Below the pieces are notes generated by a model. It saw only the letters and a program-made list of their open reading frames with translations. It was not told the origin of the DNA and did no database searches. Shown here one piece after another: positions 1 through 5,438 of a DNA stretch of 11,350 nt. How positions within the stretch are numbered: position 1 is the first letter of the stretch; each line of letters opens with the position of its first letter. The DNA lies in assembly GCA_023415375.1 (NCBI GenBank), contig JAEZKW010000063.1, forward strand, positions 1 through 11,350. The letters are read 5' to 3'. The position numbers and the translations under genes are program-made. Source of the DNA: Bacillota bacterium (GTDB lineage: Bacteria; Bacillota; UBA4882; UBA8346).

Positions 1-52
1 AACTATAATATTTGGCTGAAGTAAGATTTTTTTAACTCCCCGCTTTGAAACT

Positions 53-835
53 TCACGACCCCGTGGATCTGTAATGCCTGACCCCGAAACGCCATACCCA
101 TAAACAGGGAATGATAAACAATATACCATAAAGCGGCGTCAACATATACAAAATACCGTTGCCCCTCACTTTCCCGAGAATAAACATCAACGGGAGATAA
201 TTCACACAACCAAATGGAATGATAAAAGTAAAGAAGCGGGTTACCCACCGTGGATAAATATTGAGCGGATACTGGGCCATTTCCCGGCCACCGTCGGTAA
301 AAATATTCGTTACCTCCATAGCCTGGATTGTCCAAAAACTCAATGTCGCCGCCAATATAAAAATGCCGGTGAATATGCAAATCCCACTGCCGATCATCAA
401 AACCAGAGTTACCGCCTTCAATCCGTCCCAACGGATTGTTAGATTAACCAAAGCCCAAATCAGAACTGCAATACTCTGAAGGAGTCTGCCGATTCTAGTA
501 AATTCAAACTTAGAACCCATTACCTGTACAACAGTACTGCGGGGTCTCACCAACAACCGGTCGAAGTCTCCGTTTGCCACCAGACTTGAAAAACTGTCAA
601 ACCCCCTGGCACAACATTCACTAATAGAAAAAGCCATATGGATCACGGCAAAGCATAAGGCAACTTCAAAAAATCCCCAACCCTTAATGGCTCCAAACCG
701 CTGGAATAATAAATAAAGACCGGCAAAAACGAAAAACGGGATGAAGAACTGTCCAAACGATAATAAGCAAAAGGACATTCTATATTGCATCTGGGATTTT
801 AATAAAATTTGGAGATATCGAAAATAAAGCCGCAT
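53..835 (-). CDS. ABC-2 type exporter permease, second membrane subunit
   Basis: This is a 260-residue integral membrane protein. About six hydrophobic segments are visible, the first at roughly residues 21-43 and the last near the C-terminus, with no signal peptide or soluble domain. Length and pattern match the ABC-2 permease family found beside daunorubicin-type ATPases (COG3694/DUF990-like, from memory). With the adjacent permease and ATPase it should form a heteromeric exporter in the cytoplasmic membrane; the substrate cannot be read from sequence. The frame is open up to 919, but I chose the ATG at 833-835. A GGGAGG ribosome binding site lies 9 nt before it, and the extra N-terminus would overlap the upstream gene by 79 bp. 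The upstream stop is only 5 bp before this start, so translational coupling is likely. It is the last gene of the operon. I see no U-tailed terminator before the window edge. Confidence 0.85.
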   Translation of the reverse strand: MRLYFRYLQILLKSQMQYRMSFCLLSFGQFFIPFFVFAGLYLLFQRFGAIKGWGFFEVALCFAVIHMAFSISECCARGFDSFSSLVANGDFDRLLVRPRSTVVQVMGSKFEFTRIGRLLQSIAVLIWALVNLTIRWDGLKAVTLVLMIGSGICIFTGIFILAATLSFWTIQAMEVTNIFTDGGREMAQYPLNIYPRWVTRFFTFIIPFGCVNYLPLMFILGKVRGNGILYMLTPLYGILFIIPCLWVWRFGVRHYRSTGS

Positions 836-840
836 CAATC

Positions 841-1644
841 TCAGCCTCCCTGGATCACAACTCTTCGTAACGCCTTCTTCAGAGCAATTTTTCCCAAAAG
901 TATCAGTCCAATCAGCCAAACGATTTGAGCCATAATGCCGGTGAAAGCTTCTTTCGTCATGATATTGCCGCTATAAATCCGGAACGGTAAATCCGCAGCC
1001 AGACGAAAGGGTAACATATAGGCGATTTTTTGCAGCCACCCAGGCATCAAGGGGATCGGAATCACCATCCCAGCGAAAAATTCTCCCAAAACGCTCATCA
1101 GTAATAGCGATCCTGTCGGTGACATTGTAACGAATACTGATATATAAATGAACATCGAAATGGCTACCAAAACCAATAATCCCAATAATAGCGTAACTAC
1201 AAACAGGCCAAACGCGAGATAATCTGTCGGCAGAGATAGATTGTATGGCTTGGGCAGCAAAAAAGCCACTATCAGGATGGGGAAGCAACGTAACATCGCC
1301 CCGGATAACCTTTGAGCTATCAGCTTTGCAAACCAGAAACCATATAAACCGCAGGGGCGGCATAGTTCGTAAGCGATATTGCCACTGGTGATCAGATTGA
1401 ATATTTCATTATCTCTGTACCATAACATGATAAAGGCCAGAAATGCTTGCTGCAACCAAACATAGGAAACTAATTGCCCTAACGAAATTGGTTGATTCCC
1501 AGCTGAATGATTATAAAATGCTTGATAAATCATAACATACATAAATCCCCAAAAGAACTGGGTTGCTATTCCGGCCAAGGCTGCGGTCCTGTACTGTAAT
1601 CCATTGATCAGGCGCATTTTAAATACGGATAAATAGGTTTTCAT
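841..1644 (-). CDS. ABC-2 type exporter permease, first membrane subunit
   Basis: This 267-residue protein is strongly hydrophobic, with about six predicted membrane segments. They include a long one near residues 140-180 (rich in Leu/Val/Phe) and one at the C-terminus (IVWLIGLILLGKIAL) before a short basic tail. It belongs to the ABC-2 permease superfamily and resembles the COG4587-type partner that occurs with a COG4586-type ATPase and a second permease. Its start ATG overlaps the ATPase stop (ATGA, 1641-1644), and its stop lies 5 bp before the next permease start, so the three are one operon. Its last codons contain the GGGAGG that serves as ribosome binding site for the next gene. Two different permeases imply a heterodimeric channel. 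The family call is firm; whether it exports a lipid, antibiotic or peptide is unknown. Confidence 0.85.
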   Translation of the reverse strand: MKTYLSVFKMRLINGLQYRTAALAGIATQFFWGFMYVMIYQAFYNHSAGNQPISLGQLVSYVWLQQAFLAFIMLWYRDNEIFNLITSGNIAYELCRPCGLYGFWFAKLIAQRLSGAMLRCFPILIVAFLLPKPYNLSLPTDYLAFGLFVVTLLLGLLVLVAISMFIYISVFVTMSPTGSLLLMSVLGEFFAGMVIPIPLMPGWLQKIAYMLPFRLAADLPFRIYSGNIMTKEAFTGIMAQIVWLIGLILLGKIALKKALRRVVIQGG

Positions 1645-2618
1645 ATCTGGTACTCCCGATATAATTGCACAACCAATTCTTCGATCGGCAGGTTCTCGAC
1701 TGTCATATCCAGTAAATCCAATTTTTCTGAGAGCATTGCAATAACTTCGGAAACTTTAACCTGACGGATATCAACCTGAATCGTAGCCCGCTCGGAAGAA
1801 CATGATAAAATTTGAGTTCCCCGAATGCTAGGCAATTGATTATTCTCAGTAAAATCAATCGTGATAGTTTTAACAGTGCCGAACTTACCCCGTAAACCTT
1901 CCAAATCACCGTCAAACAGAATCCGGCCCTTGCCGATAAGCAATATTCGGTTTGCCAGGGCTTCGATATCGTTCATGTCATGGGTCGTCAATATAACTGT
2001 AACTTTCTTTTCCTGATTGATGGTCTTGATAAAGCGGCGCACCGCCATTTTTGAAACCGCATCCAAACCAATGGTCGGCTCATCCAAAAATAATATCCGG
2101 GGACTATGTAATAACGAAGCCGCAATCTCACAACGCATCCGCTGACCCAGGCTGAGCTGGCGAACAGGATTGTCGATAATACTCTTTAAATTTAATGTTT
2201 CAATTAAAATCTCTACATTCTTTTTATATTCGCCCTGCGGTATCTTATAAATATCCCGTAACAATTCAAAAGAATCAATTACCGGAACATCCCACCATAG
2301 TTGTGAGCGTTGCCCAAAAACTACGCCAATATTTTTTACATGGGCAATCCGTTCTCGCCAAGGTGTCCTTCCCATGATGCTGCAGCTTCCCCGATCCGGC
2401 ACTAAAATGCCGCTCATTACTTTAATGGTAGTCGATTTGCCGGCACCGTTGGGTCCGATATAGCCCACGATTTCGCCCTCATCAATATCAAATGAAACAT
2501 CCTGTAACGCTTCAACTTCGACATGTTCCCGTTTTACCAATGCTTTGGCAGCAGCCGCAAACCCGGCCGAACGTTTGGCAACTTTAAAAGTCTTATAAAG
2601 ACCAGAAACCGATATCAT
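1641..2618 (-). CDS. ABC-2 type exporter ATP-binding subunit
   Basis: This 325-residue ABC ATPase powers the two permeases encoded downstream. Its motifs are complete: Walker A GPNGAGKST at residues 55-63, Q-loop around Gln103 (FGQRSQLWWD), signature LSLGQ at 155-159, Walker B ILFLDEP at 175-181, D-loop GLD at 184-186 and switch His213 (TTHD). The FGQRSQLWWD stretch after the Q-loop and the ~100-residue C-terminal extension are typical of the daunorubicin-exporter-like group (COG4586). Residues 17-36 form an Ala/Lys-rich insertion before the nucleotide-binding core, also common in that group. The ATG at 2618 is preceded by a strong GGGAGGAAT ribosome binding site. It is the first gene of the operon and overlaps the next by 4 bp. 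A palindrome-covered promoter lies about 80-120 bp upstream, so expression may be repressor-controlled. Confidence 0.93.
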   Translation of the reverse strand: MISVSGLYKTFKVAKRSAGFAAAAKALVKREHVEVEALQDVSFDIDEGEIVGYIGPNGAGKSTTIKVMSGILVPDRGSCSIMGRTPWRERIAHVKNIGVVFGQRSQLWWDVPVIDSFELLRDIYKIPQGEYKKNVEILIETLNLKSIIDNPVRQLSLGQRMRCEIAASLLHSPRILFLDEPTIGLDAVSKMAVRRFIKTINQEKKVTVILTTHDMNDIEALANRILLIGKGRILFDGDLEGLRGKFGTVKTITIDFTENNQLPSIRGTQILSCSSERATIQVDIRQVKVSEVIAMLSEKLDLLDMTVENLPIEELVVQLYREYQI

Positions 2619-2666
2619 GGATTCCTCCCGCTATCTCCATAATTCCATAGTGTCATGGAAACTTAT

Positions 2667-2675
2667 TCTATAACA
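2667..2675 (-). promoter_or_regulatory. Possible extended -10 promoter of the ABC operon
   Basis: Read on the minus strand, the element is TGTTATAGA, a TGn-TATAGA extended -10. It would start RNA near 2660 and give a leader of about 42 nt before the ATPase ATG. The -35 position at 17 bp (2690-2695, GTTTTT) is weak, as is common for extended -10 promoters. It competes with the upstream candidate at 2702-2730. Confidence 0.35.
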
Positions 2676-2701
2676 GGATACCCAAAAAGAAAAACCGCTG
2701 G

Positions 2702-2740
2702 AATATAATCCTAGAATCAGCCGGTATCATCCGATGATAC
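2702..2740 (-). promoter_or_regulatory. Candidate promoter with a perfect palindromic operator over its -35
   Basis: The minus strand reads ATGATA (2725-2730), exactly 17 bp, then TATATT (2702-2707), a plausible SigA promoter for the exporter operon. The -35 sits inside a perfect 17-bp palindrome, GTATCATCcGATGATAC (2724-2740), with 8-bp arms around one central base. A dimeric repressor bound there would occlude RNA polymerase. TetR- or GntR-type control is a usual arrangement for ABC exporters, but no regulator gene is present in this window. Confidence 0.5.
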
Positions 2741-2784
2741 TTATTATTTTCTGCTGCCTTTTTCTTACTTTTTTTCATATTTTC

Positions 2785-2813
2785 TTGACAACTTCCCATT
2801 TTAAGGATATATT
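2785..2813 (+). promoter_or_regulatory. Consensus SigA-type promoter on the plus strand
   Basis: TTGACA at 2785-2790 is a perfect -35. It is followed by a 17-bp spacer and TATATT at 2808-2813, a 5/6 match to the -10. Transcription should start near 2820. No protein gene lies downstream on this strand; an intrinsic terminator follows about 50 nt later. It is divergent from the ABC operon promoter. Confidence 0.65.
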
Positions 2814-2819
2814 ATATCT

Positions 2820-2896
2820 ATAAATGTGAGTTGCACATAAGTTAGCTTTGCTCGTATCTAAAAATGGCCAGTTGGAAACAACTGGTTTTTTATTTT
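2820..2896 (+). ncRNA. Candidate small RNA of about 75 nt, family unknown
   Basis: This interval is bounded by a consensus promoter (2785-2813) and a strong intrinsic terminator (2868-2896), and it is the only plus-strand transcription unit I can support. It encodes no plausible protein: the first ATG is followed at once by TGA. The predicted RNA begins with a small hairpin, ATGTG-agttg-CACAT (2824-2838). A central region follows that could close with TTAG/CTAA, then the terminator with a GAAA tetraloop. I do not recognise an RNA family. It sits between the exporter operon and the toxin locus. Alternatives are a leader of a deleted plus-strand gene or the regulatory RNA of a type I toxin-antitoxin pair. 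Confidence 0.5.
2868..2896 (+). terminator. Intrinsic terminator of the candidate small RNA
   Basis: CCAGTTG-GAAA-CAACTGG is a perfect 7-bp stem with a GNRA tetraloop at 2868-2885. It is followed directly by TTTTTTATTTT. The U-tract is on the plus strand only. Confidence 0.8.
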
Positions 2897-2906
2897 GGAC
2901 AATTAA

Positions 2907-2943
2907 AAAGGCTCTGGCAGCACTTTGAGTGCGCAGAGCCTTT
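2907..2943 (-). terminator. Intrinsic terminator closing the toxin locus
   Basis: The arms AAAGGCTCT (2907-2915) and AGAGCCTTT (2935-2943) pair perfectly. A GCAC/GTGC upper stem forms around a TTTGA loop, with a small internal loop between. On the minus strand the stem runs into TTTTTAATT. It lies just after a decayed reading frame whose stop is at 2957-2959 (read as HQKIGEYVTEIQFPLTSN), so it probably once terminated a now-deleted cassette gene. It also separates the toxin locus from the exporter operon. Confidence 0.7.
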
Positions 2944-3035
2944 CATTATATGATTTTTAGTTACTCGTTAACGGAAACTGAATTTCGGTAACATATTCTC
3001 CAATCTTTTGATGCCGAAAAAATATATTACCAATA

Positions 3036-3193
3036 TTATATCCTTTTGATCTCAGTAATCCGTGATGTGAATTCTTGCAAATCTTCTTTGGAAAGTTCTT
3101 TCGTTTTTGCGATTAAGTTTTCGATAAACTCTGTCGTACTAATCAAAAGAGCGGATTGATAACCGCTCTTTGATCGTACAAACTAATGCATTT
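3036..3193 (-). pseudogene. Remnant of a toxin carrier domain
   Basis: The minus strand from about 3143 to 3045 reads STTEFIENLIAKTKELSKED then LQEFTSRITEIK, ending in a stop at 3036-3038. It matches the intact effector (STAQFIENLITKMKELSKED..., DNA 6615-6708 aligned without gaps to 3045-3138, with only a few mismatches in the first 80 bp). Upstream of the match, codons reading KCISLYD and, after one missing base, RKSGYQSALL are shared with the fragment at 4072-4263. The piece has no start and carries a frameshift, so it is non-functional. It shows that carrier-domain DNA was copied or left behind some 3.5 kb from the intact gene, most likely by recombination between cassettes. Confidence 0.7.
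3121..3193. repeat. Direct repeat R1, first copy of a ~73-bp repeat
   Basis: This segment is nearly identical to 4121-4194: three or four substitutions and one missing C near 3171. It contains the inverted sequence AAAGAGCGG...CCGCTCTTT (3146-3171). Both copies translate on the minus strand as part of a shared peptide (LYDRKSGYQSALL), so the repeat is a fragment of duplicated coding DNA. It is the left of two copies bracketing the candidate immunity gene and the broken nuclease cassette. Confidence 0.8.
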
Positions 3194-3239
3194 TTACTTT
3201 TGATAGCTCCATCCTACTGTTTCCCTAGGCCCCCATTAC

Positions 3240-3371
3240 TTATTGTGAGAACTGCATTGGCATTAACAATTCAAGGTAATTCGGATTCTTGAGTCCATCC
3301 ATATTTATATGCCGGGTTCTTCCAATTATTGAGGTACCCCAATATTGAAAACTATTAAATGATTTTTTCAA
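3240..3371 (-). pseudogene. 43-codon coding-like frame, possible cassette remnant
   Basis: A frame opening at TTG 3369-3371, overlapping the stop of the upstream immunity-like gene, runs 43 codons to a TAA at 3240-3242. It reads protein-like composition, for example YWGTSIIGRTRHIN and DGLKNPNYLELLMPMQF. No ribosome binding site precedes it and I recognise no family. It may be the tail of a former toxin or immunity gene, or a small coupled ORF. Support is composition and position only. Confidence 0.25.
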
Positions 3372-3796
3372 TCATCGAATTCTATACTGTATACTATATC
3401 TTCCGCTACAGATAGTTCCCTTGTTTTAGAAGGACTTGTGTATGTTATTAGAAGCATCTTTTGCTCATTTACAACTGTCCACAATTTTATAAAGTCAGAT
3501 TCATCTTGTCCACACGCATTTGCAATTGTAAATTCTGGTGTTTCGATCACTTTATATGTATTTTTTGCAACCTCAATATTAAACTGTCTAATGAATCTAT
3601 TTATATGATTTTCCGCAGTTTCTCTTAAACTTTCACCTATCTCTTTTCTTTTAAAAAATGAAATCTGGAGAGCGCCCTTACCATTTACATTGTCGTAGAT
3701 ATCTAATACATCTTCATTCACTTCATATTCCCATAATTCGGGCATACTCAGAGAAAACCATCCTTCAAAATTAATTCTCTTCTCATTTATAGACAC
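3368..3796 (-). CDS. Candidate immunity protein for the broken nuclease toxin cassette
   Basis: This 142-residue soluble, acidic protein has no signal peptide or membrane segment. The N-terminal pattern (Phe-Ser-Leu-x-Met-Pro-x-x-Trp, then IYDNVNGKGALQISFF) resembles small PsbP/Mog1-like or DUF3805-like proteins seen as immunity factors; this is from memory and tentative. I chose the GTG at 3794-3796 because AGAGGTGAT lies four bases upstream; a GTG at 3803-3805 falls inside that ribosome binding site. The gene starts 22 bp after the stop of a decayed nuclease-like toxin tip, the usual toxin-then-immunity order. It presumably neutralised that toxin in the cytoplasm and may now protect against kin that still deploy it. 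The frame is intact although its toxin is broken. Confidence 0.65.
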   Translation of the reverse strand: MSINEKRINFEGWFSLSMPELWEYEVNEDVLDIYDNVNGKGALQISFFKRKEIGESLRETAENHINRFIRQFNIEVAKNTYKVIETPEFTIANACGQDESDFIKLWTVVNEQKMLLITYTSPSKTRELSVAEDIVYSIEFDD

Positions 3797-3818
3797 TATT
3801 ATCACCTCTCATCCTTAA

Positions 3819-4074
3819 TCATTTTTCATATGTGTGTAACTTACCTGTGTGCCCAGGTCCATAAACCTCATTTGCTTCTTCGATATATTCATCTAACTGT
3901 TTCAATCCTTTACGAATGGCATTTGGATTATTAGGTTTAGGCTCATGAACCGTTTTCTTTTTTCTGCATCATATCCATCCATTTGCTTTCCTGAAGGTAA
4001 TGTTTTCTCTTTTTCGACTTTTACGGTTTTTCCGGTAGTCTCGTCAAAAACTTCTCGGTCTTTTGGTCGCTTCC
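3819..4074 (-). pseudogene. Orphan nuclease-like toxin tip, frameshifted
   Basis: The minus strand carries the effector's linker (FDETTGKTV, about 4050-4024), then TLPSGKQMDGYDAEK. After one missing base in the T6 run at 3958-3963 it continues KKTVHEPKPNNPNAIRKG, KQLDEYIEEANEVYGPGHTG and HTYEK, stopping at 3819-3821. GYD followed by (H)ExKPNNP-AIR-G-KQL-YI matches the D...ExK core of the PD-(D/E)XK endonuclease toxins common at C-termini of polymorphic toxins (established family pattern; the subfamily is my inference). It has no carrier region, is stopped upstream by a TAG, and is broken by the -1 shift. It is therefore a silent cassette. Its presumed immunity gene follows intact 22 bp downstream. 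Confidence 0.65.
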
Positions 4075-4263
4075 CCTATTTTGTGTAGGCGTTTTTGGAA
4101 GTGCAAATTTGTCTTTAATTTCGATAAACTCTGCCGTACTAAACAAAAGAGCGGATTGATAACCGCTCTTTCGATCGTACAAACCAATGCATTTGTGAGC
4201 TGCTTCCTCAGGATTTTGAACTTTCTCTGAAGAACCTTGGGGAATTCCTCTATTAAATAGACT
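4072..4263 (-). pseudogene. Fragment of an unidentified cassette protein
   Basis: An open frame of 64 codons without start, bounded upstream by a TAA at 4264-4266, reads GIPQGSSEKVQNPEEAAHKC, then IGLYDRKSGYQSALLF, STAEFIEIKDKFALPKTPTQ. Composition is protein-like but I recognise no family. Its middle (KCIGLYDRKSGYQSALL) is shared with the remnant at 3036-3193. After STAEFIE the two diverge: that one continues into the carrier domain, this one into IKDKFALPK. It ends where the linker of the nuclease cassette begins in another frame, so it is the 5' part of a mosaic pseudogene. Confidence 0.5.
4121..4194. repeat. Direct repeat R2, second copy of the ~73-bp repeat
   Basis: This is the second copy of the element at 3121-3193, in the same orientation and about 1.0 kb away. 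It retains the C that R1 has lost, so its reading frame is intact. The 9-bp inverted arms (4146-4154 and 4163-4171) are conserved. The two copies bracket the broken nuclease cassette and its immunity gene and could serve as recombination sites. Confidence 0.8.
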
Positions 4264-4272
4264 TTAATACCT

Positions 4273-4494
4273 TTATTTAACCAGTCTGTTTAAAATATCA
4301 CTACACGCTTCATCCTCCGATTGATACTTAATCAAATCAAACATTTTTCCCCGTTCGCTATAATATACCATCCAGCTTCCACCATCAAATTCTAGACAAA
4401 CTCTCTGATCGATCTCTCCAACATTATTAAGATTATAGTAATAGTCAGGAACTTTCTTTTCTCGTAAAAAATTTTGTAATTCTTCTTTTTTCAC
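4273..4494 (-). CDS. Presumed immunity protein for the TNT toxin
   Basis: This 73-residue acidic cytoplasmic protein follows the TNT tip. Visible features are an N-terminal helix (KKEELQNFLREKKVP), the tract SWMVYYSERGKMFDL at about 41-55 and SEDEACSDILNRL at the end. The W-x-VYYSERG plus SE-x-EAC pattern is that of a small Bacillota immunity family found beside polymorphic toxins (Imm59-like, from memory). The start is a GTG overlapping the toxin stop by one base (TAGTG, 4492-4496). GGAGGT inside the toxin's last codons serves as ribosome binding site, so the two are translationally coupled. It should bind and block the NAD+ glycohydrolase. The gene is intact although its toxin has lost a carrier domain. 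Confidence 0.75.
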   Translation of the reverse strand: MKKEELQNFLREKKVPDYYYNLNNVGEIDQRVCLEFDGGSWMVYYSERGKMFDLIKYQSEDEACSDILNRLVK

Positions 4495-4928
4495 TAATCA
4501 ATAACCTCCAGATATTCTTTATTAACTAGATATTCAACCGAATTAGGAAGTTCATATTGAATACCTCCTCCCGGCTGTTTAAATGCAGGAGCAATTTTTT
4601 CCATACTCACATTCTCGATAGGCTTAATTATTCTATATTGATGATATGCATTAGGATTTTCAATATAAGGCAATGCCCTTGCTTCATAGCTTGTACCAAC
4701 TGGTGAGGTATAACTACCTTTAGGACTGCCATATCTATCAATCACAGTTCTCTCTTTTAAAGTTATACCCTCAACTCTTGTTCCCTTTATGTACCCGCCA
4801 TTGGGTGCATATTTATCCCAATCAATTCTTCCCTTTGCATCCAAAAATGACTTATCAGCAACAACTAATTCATCCTTACCTTGTACTGCTAGCTCTCCAG
4901 TAGCATTAACCGACCCCTTAGTAACCAA
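4494..4928 (-). CDS. Orphan TNT-domain (NAD+ glycohydrolase) toxin tip
   Basis: The C-terminal ~90 residues match the TNT domain (tuberculosis necrotizing toxin family), which splits NAD+/NADP+ to nicotinamide and ADP-ribose derivatives. The family pattern is complete: DRYGSPKGSY at 64-73, SPVGTSYEARALP at 75-87, YHQYR at 95-99, IAPAF at 112-116, GGGIQYELP at 120-128 and a C-terminal EYLEVI. Arg65, His96 and Gln124 are the likely active-site residues by analogy with the mycobacterial enzyme. The only in-frame initiator is TTG at 4926-4928, without a good ribosome binding site. The open frame continues upstream to 5042 as the same linker used by the intact effector, then hits TGA. It is therefore a carrier-less cassette rather than a normal gene. 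The domain shows no damage, so recombination could reactivate it. Confidence 0.8.
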   Translation of the reverse strand: MVTKGSVNATGELAVQGKDELVVADKSFLDAKGRIDWDKYAPNGGYIKGTRVEGITLKERTVIDRYGSPKGSYTSPVGTSYEARALPYIENPNAYHQYRIIKPIENVSMEKIAPAFKQPGGGIQYELPNSVEYLVNKEYLEVID

Positions 4929-5042
4929 TTTATCAGCGTTCTCAGTTACCTCGCCTTTAACTTCTTTTACCGTTTTTCCGGTAGTCTCGTCTAGAACTTC
5001 TTTGGATATTTTCTTTTCGGCCGTTTTTTCTGAAGTTGCAGT
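4916..5042 (-). repeat. Linker homology, silent copy upstream of the TNT tip
   Basis: Bases 4916-5023 align without gaps to 5906-6013 of the effector gene, with about nine mismatches in 108 (around 92% identity). Translated, both give KKISK-VLDETTGKTV-EVKGEV-TEN-DKLVTK. Further upstream the match decays, and a TGA stops the frame at 5043-5045. A third, shorter copy lies at 4023-4055 (matching 5959-5991). The conserved DNA between divergent tips is the expected substrate for homologous toxin-tip exchange. Confidence 0.85.
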
Positions 5043-5062
5043 TCACTAGGCGATACTCTAAG

Positions 5063-5109
5063 AAGAAAGCGAGGTCAGCGAATTTTACATCCATTGACCT
5101 CGCTTTCTT
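5063..5109 (-). terminator. Strong hairpin terminator after the effector-immunity pair
   Basis: AAGAAAGCGAGGTCA (5063-5077) pairs perfectly with TGACCTCGCTTTCTT (5095-5109): 15 bp around a 17-nt loop. On the minus strand the tail is TTTCTTCTTAG, less U-rich than ideal; the plus side reads TTTCTTTAATTT. It lies about 100 bp after the immunity gene at 5207 and before the silent cassettes, so it should isolate them from the active operon. Confidence 0.65.
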
Positions 5110-5206
5110 TAATTTCATAAAACAGTTGCATCCCCTTGCAGTCTACTAATTTGTTATATGCTTTCTATTTTAGAGCAAAACGAATAATATAGTATTTGTG
5201 CAAATT

Positions 5207-5413
5207 TTACTTATCACTAAACATAGCTTTATTTTGGTATTTAAGTATAATATTGTAAGCATCTGCTGGATTTCTCTGTACTTGAGTTGATTCCTCTGCT
5301 GTAATTTCGAGTTCTTGCATCTGAACTGCTAATTCACCCGCATCAAAACGCAAAAAATATTTTTCCTCCTTTTTAATCAATTCAATACCACTGTTTTCTA
5401 AAATAACTTCCAT
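5207..5413 (-). CDS. Presumed immunity protein of the intact effector
   Basis: This 68-residue acidic protein has no signal peptide or membrane segment. It reads as a short beta-rich N-terminus (GIELIKKEEKYFLRFDAGEL) followed by helices (VQMQELEITAEEST; NPADAYNIILKYQN). I recognise it only as a small family regularly found after polymorphic toxin tips. The start ATG at 5411-5413 has an AAAGGAG ribosome binding site. The gene begins 25 bp after the effector stop, the standard toxin-immunity arrangement. It presumably binds the C-terminal domain of the 596-residue effector in the producer's cytoplasm. No motif reveals the mechanism. Confidence 0.7.
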   Translation of the reverse strand: MEVILENSGIELIKKEEKYFLRFDAGELAVQMQELEITAEESTQVQRNPADAYNIILKYQNKAMFSDK

Positions 5414-5438
5414 TCAATATTCTCCTTTATTCTTTCTA

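Noticed and set aside
3..431. Open frame antiparallel or offset to the second permease, and similar frames at 971-1363, 6699-7095 and 9622-9981
   Set aside because: They overlap well-supported genes in other frames, lack ribosome binding sites, and show no recognisable domains.
836..919. Upstream extension of the second permease to 919
   Set aside because: The extra 28 residues are polar, overlap the previous gene, and lack a ribosome binding site. The ATG at 835 has GGGAGG.
3146..3171. AAAGAGCGG...CCGCTCTTT hairpin in R1 and its twin at 4146-4171 as intrinsic terminators
   Set aside because: Both copies lie inside repeat DNA that translates as a shared peptide (DRKSGYQSALL) and have at most a four-base U-tail on one strand, so coding-remnant origin explains them better.
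2957..5042. Insertion sequence or integrase as the cause of the rearrangements
   Set aside because: No transposase, integrase, terminal inverted repeats or target-site duplication was seen. Homologous linker copies suffice as an explanation.
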